DNA of 64,000 nt from JAWWPY01 sp963822825 (GCA_963822825.1 CAWGIW010000006.1:62001-126000), one strand, 5' to 3'; numbered from the stretch's first letter, positions 18,654 through 28,184 are shown. A program made the numbers and translations. The notes: generated by a model from the letters alone, not told the origin.

Positions 18654-20495
18654 TTACGGAGTGCTCAGCCAGACGTTCGTCGGGTCGAACTGCTGGACCG
18701 CCGGGAGGTACACCGCGTTGTGCACGTAACTGGCGTGGTACAGCGGCTGGTTCGGATCGGTGATCGGGTAGATCGCGGCGTCCTGCATGACCTTCTGATC
18801 CGCCTGGGCCCAGATCGTCGCGGCGGCCGAGGCCGTCGCGGCCTGGGCGCCCTGGGCGATCAGGCTGGTCACCGCGGGATTGTTGTAGAACCCGAAGTTG
18901 CTGCCCTGGGGCGGGTAGGAGGCCGGGCCCGAGTACAGCGGCCCGAAGAACGACACCGCCGCGTCGCCGTACCAGTCCGGGCTCCAGCCCGCCAGCGCGA
19001 TGTCCCACACCCCGCTCTTCGCGGCGGTGGGCACCTCGAGGTACTTCGTGTAGAAGTCTGAGGGCGTGGCGGTCAGGAGCTTGATCTTCACGCCGATCTT
19101 CTGGAGGTCAGACTGGAGCGTCGGCGCCATCTTCGCCTCGATCGTGCTCGACGGCCGGTACAGCAAGGTCAGGCTCAGCCCGTTCTTGTACCCCGCCGAG
19201 GCCAGCAAGGATTTGGCCTTGCTCACGTTGTACGGGTACGGGTCATAACCAGACGGCACGTCCTGGGCCCCGTTGATACCCGGCGGCAGGATGTGGGTGA
19301 GCGGCGGGCTCACCTGCGGGCCGCCCCCGTCCTGGGTCAGGTGCGCGCGGTCGATGCCGTAGTTGATCGCCTGGCGGACAGCGAGCTTGCTCAGCGCCCC
19401 CGTGTTGTTGGGCGACACCTGGTTGTACACGACGTACGGGTTGGACGAGTACTCGGGCCCGAGGTTGAAGTTGTGATTGAGACCGGAGCTCATCTGGCTG
19501 ATGAGCCCGGGCACGGCGGCGATCGGCGGGAAGGCGTCGAACTCCATCCCCGCGGCCGCGGTGTTGGTCTGGAGCTGCTGCTGGACGCTCGGCTGGTTGC
19601 CGGTCTCCGTGATCACGATCTTGTCAACGTAGGCCTTGCGGATCGGGTCCGAGCTGGCCTTCCACGCCGGGTTGCGGACGAACACCATGGTGCGGGTCGG
19701 CGTGTAGCTCTGCTGCTGGTACGGGCCGTCGGCGATGGTGTGCTGCTGCGCCGCGGCGCTCGCGGGGATGTAGTTCAGGCTCTCGACGGGTGCCGGATTG
19801 AACGGGTCGAGGGTCAGCATCGTCGCGAAGTACGAGGCCGGGTGCTGCAGGTCGTAGGTGATGGTCTGGCCGGAAACCGTCACACCGGAGATCTGGTGGC
19901 TGCCGATGAAGCTCTTGATCGCGGCCGCGGACGCGCTCGCTCCAAGCTTGGCGAAGCTGGTGCAGAAAGCCTGGTAACCGGTGATCAGCGTCTCGAAGTC
20001 GGGCAGACCGCCGAACGGCTGGACCGGGTTGCACGACCGCTTCAGCCCGAGGAGCGCGTCGGCCGCGGTGACCTGGCGCGCCGGCGTGGTATTCCACATC
20101 GCGCCGGTGCGGATCGTCACCGCGTAGGTCTTGCCGCCGTTGGTGACCGTCGGCGCCGCGGTCGCCAGGTCCGGTGACGGCAGCGTGGTCTTGCCGGGAA
20201 TGGCCGCGTAAGCGTACAGGCCGCGGACCCACATGCGCTGGGCGAGCTCGCCGATCGAGTAGTAGCTGATGTTGTAGTCGTTGAAGTCAACGTCGCCCTG
20301 GCCCAGCATGTTCAGCGTGCCGCCCGTCTTGGGCGTGCCGGTTCCCGGGTTGAGCGCCTGGAAGCCGGAGGTCGTCGACGTGCCCGAGCCGGTCGATGTC
20401 TTCGTCGTGCTGCCACCACAGGCCGCCACGACCAGTGCGAGGGCGGCCAGGCCGACCACGGCTACAAAGCCCCGCGGGCGTTTCCGCATCGGCAT
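18654..20495 (-). CDS. Peptide/nickel-type ABC transporter substrate-binding lipoprotein
   Basis: This is a family 5 extracellular solute-binding protein. The N-terminus has a basic start, a hydrophobic core and a lipobox (LVVAAC) with lipidated Cys26, then a Ser/Thr/Gly linker. The mature part has family features such as LGLKRSCNP, the ADGPYQ segment and AINYGIDRAHL. At 613 residues it is somewhat longer than the usual 520-550. The ligand cannot be named; peptides are most likely. ATG 20495 is preceded by AGGAGGAGA. It is the first gene of the importer operon, with an intergenic promoter region upstream and a hairpin downstream. Confidence 0.92.
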   Translation of the reverse strand: MPMRKRPRGFVAVVGLAALALVVAACGGSTTKTSTGSGTSTTSGFQALNPGTGTPKTGGTLNMLGQGDVDFNDYNISYYSIGELAQRMWVRGLYAYAAIPGKTTLPSPDLATAAPTVTNGGKTYAVTIRTGAMWNTTPARQVTAADALLGLKRSCNPVQPFGGLPDFETLITGYQAFCTSFAKLGASASAAAIKSFIGSHQISGVTVSGQTITYDLQHPASYFATMLTLDPFNPAPVESLNYIPASAAAQQHTIADGPYQQQSYTPTRTMVFVRNPAWKASSDPIRKAYVDKIVITETGNQPSVQQQLQTNTAAAGMEFDAFPPIAAVPGLISQMSSGLNHNFNLGPEYSSNPYVVYNQVSPNNTGALSKLAVRQAINYGIDRAHLTQDGGGPQVSPPLTHILPPGINGAQDVPSGYDPYPYNVSKAKSLLASAGYKNGLSLTLLYRPSSTIEAKMAPTLQSDLQKIGVKIKLLTATPSDFYTKYLEVPTAAKSGVWDIALAGWSPDWYGDAAVSFFGPLYSGPASYPPQGSNFGFYNNPAVTSLIAQGAQAATASAAATIWAQADQKVMQDAAIYPITDPNQPLYHASYVHNAVYLPAVQQFDPTNVWLSTP

Positions 20496-20792
20496 TCTCC
20501 TCCTCTTGATTCTCCGCGAAGTTCGTCCGCGGTCACGACCGGAGGCTCAAACCGCCCACGGCACGATGGCACGCCAGATGTGGCGGCCGACGCTCATGGT
20601 AGGAGCCGGGCAGTCCGGGTGTGAACCGGCCCGATGCAGCGACGGCGAATCGTGATCCGACGGTAATCTGACGATTATCAGAACGCTACCCACAGCGGCT
20701 CCGCGCGGTGAGGATGGCGGAAACCACCGCATAACCATTATCAGTTAATCGCTGGCCGCCTGGTGGCACGGTGCCAGCTCCGCCAGCGGTGC
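20496..20792. other. Intergenic region between dppA and menD
   Basis: It should hold the dppA promoter and the menD transcription end. An inverted repeat tctga-n6-tcaga lies at 20667-20682. The motif attatcag occurs twice (near 20674 and 20737), a possible regulator site. No gene is seen. Confidence 0.4.
20751..20778 (-). terminator. Possible terminator after menD
   Basis: About 15 bases past the menD stop, gctggc (20751-20756) can pair with gccagc (20773-20778). A smaller nested palindrome tggcac-g-gtgcca lies at 20764-20776. On the minus strand an AT-rich stretch (gattaactgataatgg) follows. Confidence 0.45.
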
Positions 20793-22586
20793 TCACCCAT
20801 CCGGATCGGGTCCCGGCTGCGCCGAGGATCTGTGCCCGCCGGTGGCCACGGCGTCGCGCAGCCGGGCCCGGAGCGCCGTGCCCGCCGCCCGGTCTGCGGC
20901 CACCTCGATGACGCGCAGCCCGTGGCCGGGCAGCGCCGCCCTCAGCCCGGCGGCCTGGGCCAGCCGCGAATGCGGAATGCCCGCGGCCGCGGCCAGGTGG
21001 CCCAGCCGGGCCCGGTGCGGGGTACCGAACACCCGCTCGAACGGCCCGGGGAACGCGGCCTGCTCCAGGGCGGAGAAGATCCCGCCGCCGTCGTTGTTGA
21101 CCACGACGATCGCGAGATCCGGGCGAGGTTCGTCCGGGCCGAGGAACAGGCCCGGCGCATCGTGCAGCACGGCCAGGTCGCCGAGGAGCGCGGCGGCCGG
21201 GCCGCCACCGGCCCGCTGGTGGGCCAGCGCGGCCCCGATCGCCGCGGACACCAGCCCGTCGATGCCGCTCGCCCCCCGGCTGGCGAGCACCCGCAGGCCG
21301 GCCCGCGGCGCCAGGTGATGATCCAGGTCCCGGACCGGCAGGCTGGAGGCCACCCACAGCAGGGCCCCGGGCGGCAGCACGGCGGCGAGGTCGCGGGCGA
21401 GCCGCGGCTCGCTGACCGCACCGTCGGCATCGAGGACCGTGTCGGCCGCGGCCCGCGCCGCGGCGTCCGCCGCCCGCCATGACCCGAGCCAGGAGCGACG
21501 TGACCCCGGTCCCCCCACCACCCGGACAGCGGCGGCCACGTCGGTGGCGCTGCGGGCCGGATCGGCCCAGCGCCCTGGCCCCTGGGCGATCACGACGTGC
21601 CTGGGGGCGGGGCCGGCCTCACCGCCACCCAGGAACGCGATCTGACCGCGGGACAGCCCGGGGCGCCCGGCGGACACGATGAGATCCGGCCGGTGGGCGG
21701 CCACGAACTCCGGCATCTCGAGCAGGTACGGGTAGGCCGACAGCGCGTTGGGGCCGCGGCGGGCGCCCGAGGACGGCTCGGCGAGCACGGGCCAGGCGGC
21801 CTCCTCGGCCAGCCGCAGCAGGGGCGCCGTGTCGTAGCCGCCGTCCCCGCAGACCAGCACACCGCGCTCCGTCCAGGGCACTTCCAGCGCCGCCGCTCCC
21901 GCAGCCGCGACTCCCGCCACCGTCCACGGCGCACCGCCGGGCCGCCCGTCCAGTGGCTCCGGCCACCCGCTGTCCGCCCCGCCCGGGCTCCGGCCGGCCG
22001 GAGCAAGGTCAGGGACCAGCGGCTCCCGCAGCGGGATGTTCACCTGCACCGGCCCGGGGAAACCGCCGAGCGCCCCCGATGCGCACGCCCACGCCCGGCC
22101 GGCCAGTGACCGCCAGTACGGCACCTGACCGGGGCGGGCCTCCGGCACGCCGGCCTCGCAGAACCAGCGGACCGCCGCGCCGTACAGCTTCAGCTGGTCG
22201 ATGGTCTGGTTCGCGCCCGTCCCGCGCAACTCGGGCGGCCGGTCCGCGGTGAGCACGATCAGCGGCACGCCGGACTCGTCCGCCTCGATCACCGCGGCGT
22301 GGAAATGCGCTGCCGCGGTCCCCGAGGTGCACAGCAGGGCCACCGGGCGCCCGCTCGCCTTGGCCAGCCCGAGGGCCAGGAACGCCGCGGACCGCTCGTC
22401 GATCCGCACATGCAGCCGGATTCCCCCCGCTTCGCGCCCGGCCTCCCCCGGTGGACGCTGCGAGTGTTCCCACAGCGCCATGGCCAGGGGGGCACTGCGC
22501 GAGCCGGGGGCCAGCACGGCCTCCCGCAGCCCGCACCGGGCCAGCTCATCGACGAGCACCGACGCGAACGCGGTGGCCGGATTCAC
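20793..22586 (-). CDS. menD: 2-succinyl-5-enolpyruvyl-6-hydroxy-3-cyclohexene-1-carboxylate synthase
   Basis: This thiamin-diphosphate enzyme joins 2-oxoglutarate to isochorismate in menaquinone synthesis. The N-terminal substrate site shows LAPGSRSAPLAMALWEH and HVRIDERSAAFLALGLAK with the catalytic glutamate. Next comes LCTSGTAAAHFHAAVIEA, then LTADRPPELRGTGANQTIDQ. The cofactor-binding region near the C-terminus reads LLGDLAVLHD...VVVNNDGGGIFS. At 597 residues it is slightly longer than average. GTG 22586 overlaps the menC stop by four bases; an upstream extension of the frame lacks homology. It is the third gene of menB-menC-menD. Confidence 0.95.
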   Translation of the reverse strand: MNPATAFASVLVDELARCGLREAVLAPGSRSAPLAMALWEHSQRPPGEAGREAGGIRLHVRIDERSAAFLALGLAKASGRPVALLCTSGTAAAHFHAAVIEADESGVPLIVLTADRPPELRGTGANQTIDQLKLYGAAVRWFCEAGVPEARPGQVPYWRSLAGRAWACASGALGGFPGPVQVNIPLREPLVPDLAPAGRSPGGADSGWPEPLDGRPGGAPWTVAGVAAAGAAALEVPWTERGVLVCGDGGYDTAPLLRLAEEAAWPVLAEPSSGARRGPNALSAYPYLLEMPEFVAAHRPDLIVSAGRPGLSRGQIAFLGGGEAGPAPRHVVIAQGPGRWADPARSATDVAAAVRVVGGPGSRRSWLGSWRAADAAARAAADTVLDADGAVSEPRLARDLAAVLPPGALLWVASSLPVRDLDHHLAPRAGLRVLASRGASGIDGLVSAAIGAALAHQRAGGGPAAALLGDLAVLHDAPGLFLGPDEPRPDLAIVVVNNDGGGIFSALEQAAFPGPFERVFGTPHRARLGHLAAAAGIPHSRLAQAAGLRAALPGHGLRVIEVAADRAAGTALRARLRDAVATGGHRSSAQPGPDPDG

Positions 22587-23614
22587 GTGCCGTCCAGGTG
22601 CTCCGCGGCCGCCGCCGCCCGGGCCCGCCACGGCGCGGGATCGATCTCCCACGCGGCCAGCCGGGCCGGGTCGACGGGCGGCCGCCTGGTCGGCAGCCCA
22701 CCGTCCTCGGCCGTCAGCGGGGCCGCGGTGACGTCCCCGGTGAGCAGGCTCATCGTGGCCAGCCCGGACGCGTAGCGCAGCTCGGGCAGCGCGGCGGCCA
22801 GCGCCACCCCGGCGGCCAGGCCGACCGAGGACTCAACCGCGCTGGACACCACCACCGGCAGCCCGCAGGCGGCCGCGATCCGCAGCGCCGCACGGACGCC
22901 GCCGAGCGGCTGGACCTTGAGGACCACGATGTCCGCCGCGCCCGCGGCCCGGACCGCCAGCGGGTCCTCGGCCCGCCGGATCGACTCATCCGCGGCCAGC
23001 GGCACGCCGACCCGCCCGCGCAGCTCGGCCATCTCCGGCAAGGTGGCACACGGCTGTTCCGCGTACTCCAGCCCAAACCGGTCGAGCAGGCCGAGCATCC
23101 GCTCGGCCTGCTCGACGTCCCACGCGCCGTTGGCGTTGACCCGGATCCGGCCGCCCGGGCCCAGGGCGTCGCGCACCGCCGCTACCCGGGCGATGTCGGC
23201 GCCCGCCGGCTGGCCACGCTCAGCCACCTTCACCTTGGCGGTCCGGCAGCCGGAAGCCGAGACGATCGCGTGCGCCGCCGCGGGCCCGACCGCGGGCACG
23301 GTCACGTTCACCGGCACGCGGTCACGGACGGCCGCCGGCCAGCCTTCCGTGGCGGCTTCCACGGCGCACGCCAGCCAGCGGGCGCTCTCCCGCGGGCCAT
23401 ACTCGGCGAACGGGGAGAACTCGGCCCACCCCGCCGGGCCCTCGATCAGCGCGCCTTCCCGCACCGTGATGCCGCGGAACCGGGTCCGCATCGGGATGGC
23501 GAACGCACGCAGGCCCGGCAGCAGGCCGGCCGCGCGCTCCCGCAGGCTGGCCACGGCCGGCGCGGAGGAATCGCCACCGACGCCGTCGGCCGCCTCCGCA
23601 GAGGGCCCGCTCAC
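22583..23614 (-). CDS. menC: o-Succinylbenzoate synthase
   Basis: This enolase-superfamily enzyme dehydrates SHCHC to o-succinylbenzoate. The catalytic lysine motif TAKVKV, the metal ligands in NANGAWDVEQA, YAEQPC and AADESI, and the second lysine in VVLKVQPLGG are all present in the expected order. At 343 residues it matches the actinobacterial form. The start is GTG 23614, overlapping the menB stop by four bases (gtga). The longer upstream frame mirrors menB and is discarded. It is translationally coupled on both sides. Confidence 0.94.
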   Translation of the reverse strand: MSGPSAEAADGVGGDSSAPAVASLRERAAGLLPGLRAFAIPMRTRFRGITVREGALIEGPAGWAEFSPFAEYGPRESARWLACAVEAATEGWPAAVRDRVPVNVTVPAVGPAAAHAIVSASGCRTAKVKVAERGQPAGADIARVAAVRDALGPGGRIRVNANGAWDVEQAERMLGLLDRFGLEYAEQPCATLPEMAELRGRVGVPLAADESIRRAEDPLAVRAAGAADIVVLKVQPLGGVRAALRIAAACGLPVVVSSAVESSVGLAAGVALAAALPELRYASGLATMSLLTGDVTAAPLTAEDGGLPTRRPPVDPARLAAWEIDPAPWRARAAAAAEHLDGT

Positions 23615-24426
23615 GGCCGGCGGGGGAACCGGGCGAAATCCGGGCTGCGCTTCTCCTTGAAGGCGTCGCGGCCCTCCTGGGCTTCCTCGCTCATGTAGTA
23701 GAGCAGCGTCGCGTCCCCGGCGAACTGCTGCATGCCCGCCGCGCCGTCGGTGACCGCGTTCAGCGCGCCCTTGAGCATGCGCAGCGCGAGCGGCGATTTC
23801 TCCAGCAGCTCGCGCGCCCAGGCGACCGTCTCCTCCTCCAGCCGCTCCACCGGCACGACCGCATTGACCAGGCCCATGTCCAGGGCCTGCTGCGCGTCGT
23901 ACTGGCGGCACAGGTACCAGATCTCGCGGGCCTTCTTGAGGCCGACGGTGCCAGCCAGCAGCCAGGAGCCATAGCCGCCGTCGAACGACCCGACCTTGGG
24001 CCCGGTCTGCCCGAAGACCGCGTTGTCCGCGGCGATCGTCAGGTCACAGCACACGTGCAGGACATGGCCGCCGCCGATCGCGTAGCCCGCCACCATGGCG
24101 ATGACCGGCTTGGGCGTGCGCCGGATCTGGACCTGCAGGTCGAGCACGTTGAGCCGGCCGATGCCCTGGGCGTCAACGTAGCCGTCGTCGCCACGGATCT
24201 TCTGGTCCCCACCCGAGCAGAACGCCTTGGTGCCGGCCCCGGTGAAGATGATCACGCCGACCGCGGGGTCGTCACGGGCCGCTGTGAAGGCGTCGGACAG
24301 CTCGAACAGAGTGGCTGGCCGGAATGCGTTGCGTACTTCTGGGCGGTTAATGGTGATCTTGGCTATGCCCTCGGCGGTCTCGTACACGATGTCGCTGTAG
24401 TCCTTGGCCTGCTGCCAGTCGGTCAC
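23611..24426 (-). CDS. menB: 1,4-Dihydroxy-2-naphthoyl-CoA synthase
   Basis: This crotonase-fold enzyme cyclises o-succinylbenzoyl-CoA to DHNA-CoA. Landmarks are the oxyanion-hole segment AFCSGGDQKIRG, the GYAIGGGHVLHVCCDL helix, and the MenB-specific QTGPKVGSFDGGYG that distinguishes it from other enoyl-CoA hydratases. At 271 residues it is normal. GTG 24426 is the start. The gene leads the menB-menC-menD operon and is divergent from menE, with only about 50 bases between starts. Confidence 0.95.
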   Translation of the reverse strand: MTDWQQAKDYSDIVYETAEGIAKITINRPEVRNAFRPATLFELSDAFTAARDDPAVGVIIFTGAGTKAFCSGGDQKIRGDDGYVDAQGIGRLNVLDLQVQIRRTPKPVIAMVAGYAIGGGHVLHVCCDLTIAADNAVFGQTGPKVGSFDGGYGSWLLAGTVGLKKAREIWYLCRQYDAQQALDMGLVNAVVPVERLEEETVAWARELLEKSPLALRMLKGALNAVTDGAAGMQQFAGDATLLYYMSEEAQEGRDAFKEKRSPDFARFPRRP

Positions 24427-24460
24427 GCGCGCCCTCCCGGTTGATGCCTGATCTGCCCGT

Positions 24461-24466
24461 TAACCT
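24461..24466 (+). promoter_or_regulatory. Candidate -10 hexamer (taacct) for leaderless menE
   Basis: The hexamer taacct ends seven bases before the GTG at 24474. There is no Shine-Dalgarno sequence before that GTG, so a leaderless transcript is plausible. The -35 region is weak. The same taacct plus seven bases occurs before the GNAT gene at 30230. Confidence 0.4.
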
Positions 24467-24473
24467 TACGTCC

Positions 24474-25712
24474 GTGACCGCCCGGCCCCTGCACGCAGTG
24501 CTGCTCCCGCCCGCTTCCGGCGCCCGGCGGCTGATGGACCTGCTCGCCGCGGCTCTGGACGGCGATGGGCCGGCGATCCTGCCGCTCGATCCGGGGCTGC
24601 CGCCAGCCAGGCTCGGCGCGCTGCTCGACGCTCTCGCGCCCGCCACCATCGAAACCACCCACGGCACCGAGCCCGCGCCGGCCAGCCGGTCCCCTGGGCC
24701 CGGACGCGGCCCGGTGTGGCCCGGCTCACCCGCCGCGCTCAGCCAGGACACCGCGGTGGTGATCGCCACCTCGGGGTCCACCGGTGAGCCCAAGGGGGTG
24801 GAACTGAGCGCGGCCGCCCTGCTCCACTCGGCCCGCGCGAGCCTGGACCGGATCGACGCCCGGGCCGGCGACGCCTGGCTGTCCTGCCTGCCACCCAGTC
24901 ATATCGCGGGATTGCAGGTGTTCATCCGCTCGCTGCTCGCCGGGACGGCGCCGGTGGTCCGTGAGCGCCTGGACGCGACGGTGGCCGCGGCCGCGGGCTG
25001 CCAGTTCGTCTCTTTGGTGCCGACCCAGTTGCGGCGGCTCGTGGCCGGGCCGCGGGCCCGGCCGGCGCTGTCGGGGTTCCGGCGCATCCTGCTCGGCGGG
25101 GCCGCGGTGCCACCCGGGCTGCTGGAGTCGGCCCGGTCCGCGGGCGGGAACGTAACCACCACCTACGGCATGACGGAGACCTGCGGTGGCTGTGTTTACG
25201 ACGGCGTCCCCCTGGACGGCGTGTCGGTGGAGGTTGGTCCTGGTGGCCGGATCCGGATCGCGGGCCCCGTGCTCTTCTCGGCCTACCGGGGGCGGCCCGA
25301 CCTCACCGGGCAGGCCATGGACGGCCGCTGGTTCGTCACCTCCGATATCGGCGAGTTCAGCGCGCCCGGGCGGCTGACCGTGCTGGGCCGGGCGGACGGG
25401 ATGATCAACACCGGTGGCGAGAAAGTGGCCGCGGACGAAGTCACCGCGGCGCTGGAGGCCTTGCCGGGGGTGCGGGAGGCCGCCGTCGTGGGCCAGCCAG
25501 ACCCGGAGTGGGGCGAGATGGTGACCGCGATCGTGGTGCCGGCCGACCCGGGGGCGCCGCCGGTGCTGGCCGGTCTCCGCGCTCAGCTGCGCGGCCGGCT
25601 GCCGGATTTCGCGCTGCCCCGGGCCCTTGTCCTCATGCCCGCCTTGCCGCTGCTGCCGTCCGGGAAGGCTGACCTGCTGGCCCTGCGTGCGCTGGTCCGC
25701 CCGGGGGCATGA
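24474..25712 (+). CDS. menE: o-Succinylbenzoate-CoA ligase
   Basis: This is an acyl-CoA synthetase of the AMP-forming superfamily. The phosphate loop is TSGSTGEPKG and the adenine motif lies in TTYGMTETCGG. The hinge region is TSDIGEF followed by LGRADGMINTGGEKV, and the C-terminal catalytic lysine is in LLPSGKADLL. At about 412 residues it is compact, typical of actinobacterial MenE. Clustering with menB/C/D fixes the substrate. The start GTG 24474 is preferred because relatives begin with this TARPL-type sequence and a -10 element sits seven bases before it. ATG 24444 and TTG 24441 are alternatives. Confidence 0.92.
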   Translation: MTARPLHAVLLPPASGARRLMDLLAAALDGDGPAILPLDPGLPPARLGALLDALAPATIETTHGTEPAPASRSPGPGRGPVWPGSPAALSQDTAVVIATSGSTGEPKGVELSAAALLHSARASLDRIDARAGDAWLSCLPPSHIAGLQVFIRSLLAGTAPVVRERLDATVAAAAGCQFVSLVPTQLRRLVAGPRARPALSGFRRILLGGAAVPPGLLESARSAGGNVTTTYGMTETCGGCVYDGVPLDGVSVEVGPGGRIRIAGPVLFSAYRGRPDLTGQAMDGRWFVTSDIGEFSAPGRLTVLGRADGMINTGGEKVAADEVTAALEALPGVREAAVVGQPDPEWGEMVTAIVVPADPGAPPVLAGLRAQLRGRLPDFALPRALVLMPALPLLPSGKADLLALRALVRPGA

Positions 25713-26012
25713 ACCGGCAACGGCCGCGGGCCGGACGCGGGATAACTGAGGCCGGGTCGCGGGATGACCGGGGGGGTGCCCCGGGGCCGGGCGGGAGCCT
25801 GCGAGAATGGACCTGCGCAATTCACCCAGGGGCGGCCCGCCATGGCGGCATGATGGCACTCCACGGGAACAATCGAGCCCGCTCAGCGTTAGTAGATAGT
25901 GCCCGCGCTTCACAGTAGCAACCGCGGCGGACCGCTGCCGCCACGGAGAACCTGCCGAGGCGCGGTGACAGATGCCTGCGCGACATACGCGCCCACGGAG
26001 GGAGGTGCCTCG
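25713..26012. other. Leader region of the sigma factor gene
   Basis: This is 300 bases with no conserved gene. It contains an AT-richer stretch (25860-25915) with a 21-codon open frame at 25853-25918 that includes a rare TTA codon. A strong ribosome site ggagggagg (25998-26006) precedes the sigma start. The region is long enough for one or more promoters and possible leader control. Confidence 0.4.
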
Positions 26013-27320
26013 ATGCCCAAGAGTGTGACCGCGAGGTCGCGTGAGCGCGGCCATGAGCCAACCAGTACCGGCGTGGATGAACTGATCCAGCGCGGACGTG
26101 GCCAGGGGCACATTTCCCTGCCTGAGCTGCGCGCCGCATTCGGGCGGGCCGGGATCACCCCGGCCGAGGGGCGGTCCATCATCCGCGAGCTGACTGAGGC
26201 CGGAGTTCAACTTGGCGACGAGCCTGCCGGAAACGGTGCTCCTGCCCGCCCACGGACGGGCCAGGAGGCCATGAAGAGCGTGAAGCCCGCCGAGTCCCCG
26301 GACGCCGCTGATCTGGACGTCCTGGACGGGGCGGCGGCGGAAGCCGCCGCGGCCGTCGCCGCCGCGGCCCAGGCCGCCGCGGCTGAAGTCGATCTCGACG
26401 ACCAGACGTCCGCCATGGGCGACTCCGTGCACACCTACCTGAAGTCGATCGGGCGTACCAGCCTGCTCACCGCTGAGCAGGAGGTGAACCTGGCCAAGCG
26501 GATCGAGGCCGGGCTGTTCGCGGAGCACAAACTGGCGACAGAACAGGACCTTCCCGAGGCCTACCGCCGTGACCTGGAGGAGGTCGCCGAGGACGGCAGG
26601 CGCGCGAAGGCGCACATGCTGGAGGCCAACCTTCGCCTCGTGGTCTCGGTGGCCAAGAAGTACAGCGACCGCGGGCTGTCCCTGCTGGATGTGGTGCAGG
26701 AAGGGAACCTGGGCCTGATCCGGGCGGTCGAGAAGTTCGACTACACGAAGGGCTACAAGTTCTCGACCTACGCCATGTGGTGGATCAGGCAGGCGATCCA
26801 GCGCGGATTCGCCGACTCCGCCCGCACCATCAGGCTGCCGGTGCACGTGCTGGAGATGCTGAGCAAGCTGAGCCGGGTCGAGCGCGACATGCACCAGCGG
26901 CTGGGCCGGGAGCCCACACCCGAGGAACTGGCGGTCGAGCTGGACCGTACGCCGGACCAGATCGAGGAGCTGCTGCGCACCAGCCGGCAGCCGATCAGCC
27001 TCGACTCCACGATTGGCGAGGACGGCGAGACCAGCATCGGTGACCTGATCGAGGACGTGGACGCCCCGGAGGCATCGGAGCTGGTGGACCGGCAGCTCAT
27101 GGCGGACCAGCTACGGCACGCGCTGGACGCGCTCACCCCGCGTGAGGCGACCATTATGGCGATGCGGTTCGGCCTGTACGACGGGAACCCGCACACCCTC
27201 GACGAGATCGGCCGCGCGCTGGGCCTGACCAGGGAGCGGATCAGGCAGCTGGAGAAGCAGTCGCTGTCCAAGCTGCGTCACCCCAGCCGCGCCCAGCCAC
27301 TGCTCGACTACGCCAGCTGA
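26013..27320 (+). CDS. RpoD/SigA-family principal-like sigma factor
   Basis: This is an RNA polymerase sigma-70 factor with regions 1.2 to 4.2. Region 1.2 is SVHTYLKSIGRTSLLTAEQE. Region 2 includes NLRLVVSVAKKYSDRGLSLL, the core-binding and -10 recognition block GYKFSTYAMWWIRQAIQRG, then RTIRLPVHVLEML. Region 4.2 is TLDEIGRALGLTRERIRQLE. The N-terminus has a region 1.1-like segment and an Ala-rich linker (about residues 108-128). At 435 residues it is shorter than a typical HrdB. The YAMWWIRQAIQRG text departs slightly from canonical YATWWIRQAI, so a group 2 paralogue is possible. ATG 26013 has a near-perfect ribosome site. Confidence 0.9.
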   Translation: MPKSVTARSRERGHEPTSTGVDELIQRGRGQGHISLPELRAAFGRAGITPAEGRSIIRELTEAGVQLGDEPAGNGAPARPRTGQEAMKSVKPAESPDAADLDVLDGAAAEAAAAVAAAAQAAAAEVDLDDQTSAMGDSVHTYLKSIGRTSLLTAEQEVNLAKRIEAGLFAEHKLATEQDLPEAYRRDLEEVAEDGRRAKAHMLEANLRLVVSVAKKYSDRGLSLLDVVQEGNLGLIRAVEKFDYTKGYKFSTYAMWWIRQAIQRGFADSARTIRLPVHVLEMLSKLSRVERDMHQRLGREPTPEELAVELDRTPDQIEELLRTSRQPISLDSTIGEDGETSIGDLIEDVDAPEASELVDRQLMADQLRHALDALTPREATIMAMRFGLYDGNPHTLDEIGRALGLTRERIRQLEKQSLSKLRHPSRAQPLLDYAS

Positions 27321-27326
27321 CCCATC

Positions 27327-28184
27327 TCAGGGCGAGGTGACGGCGCCTTCCTGCCACACGGCCGCCACCTCAGCGGCCACGCTGGCCGCCTGAGCATGGC
27401 CGGCCCGGGCGGCCGGGCCGCGGTGCGCCGGGTCGAGCACGTTACGGCCGATGGCCTTGAGCGCCGCCTGGTCCGGTGAGACCACCACCACCGCGCAGCC
27501 AGCTGACCTGAGCTCCGCCGCCTGGCGCGCCACGCTGGGCATGGTGCGGAACCCGCGGACGAGCGGCGCGATCACCGCGACCCGCTCGGAGCCCGCGGCG
27601 AGGTCCACGTTGGCCGCCGAGCGCATCCCGCCGTCTATCCAGCGCCGCCCGTTGATGCTCACCGGCGGCCACACCCCGGGAACGGCACAGCTGGCTCCCA
27701 CCGCGTCCACCAGGCCCACCCCGCTGTCCGCGTCGAACGCGGTGAACTCGCCTGAGTCAGCGTCCACGGCTGCGATGAGCAGCCGCTGGCGCGGCCAGTC
27801 ATGCACCGGCAGCCTCGCTTCGATGACCGCACGCCGCTCCGCCGGGGAGACCGTCCGGGTGGCCAAGGCCATCCGCCCGAAGCGGGCCCGGGCCTGCACC
27901 GGATCGCTCATGCGCATCAGCACCCAGCCGAACCTGAGCATGGTGCGCAAGCCCATCCGGGCCGCGATCTCCGTGCCGGGCGGGTCCAGCTGGGCCGCGT
28001 ACAGCTCGCCCAGGCTGACCCCCGAGGTCAGCTGGGCCCCCACCACCGATCCCGCCGACGTGCCGACCACCAGGTCCGCCTGGCTGAGATCCACACCCTG
28101 CTGCGCGAGCCCGGCGAGCACGCCGAGCTCCCAGGCGACGCCCGTTACCCCGCCACCGCCCAGGACCAGTGCCTTGCCTGCCAT
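27327..28184 (-). CDS. Patatin-like phospholipase family protein
   Basis: This is a patatin-fold lipid acyl hydrolase. The glycine-rich oxyanion loop is LGGGGVTGVAWELG (residues about 8-21), the nucleophile serine lies in VGTSAGS, and the catalytic aspartate is in IDGGMRS. All elements of the Ser-Asp dyad are intact. At 285 residues it is typical of bacterial single-domain members. There is no signal peptide, so it is likely cytosolic or membrane-associated. It converges with the sigma factor gene, with seven bases between stops. Substrate unknown. Confidence 0.9.
   Translation of the reverse strand: MAGKALVLGGGGVTGVAWELGVLAGLAQQGVDLSQADLVVGTSAGSVVGAQLTSGVSLGELYAAQLDPPGTEIAARMGLRTMLRFGWVLMRMSDPVQARARFGRMALATRTVSPAERRAVIEARLPVHDWPRQRLLIAAVDADSGEFTAFDADSGVGLVDAVGASCAVPGVWPPVSINGRRWIDGGMRSAANVDLAAGSERVAVIAPLVRGFRTMPSVARQAAELRSAGCAVVVVSPDQAALKAIGRNVLDPAHRGPAARAGHAQAASVAAEVAAVWQEGAVTSP

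Noticed and set aside
24726..26894. 722-codon minus-strand frame across menE and the sigma factor
   Set aside because: It spans two real plus-strand genes and their intergenic region and has no domain.
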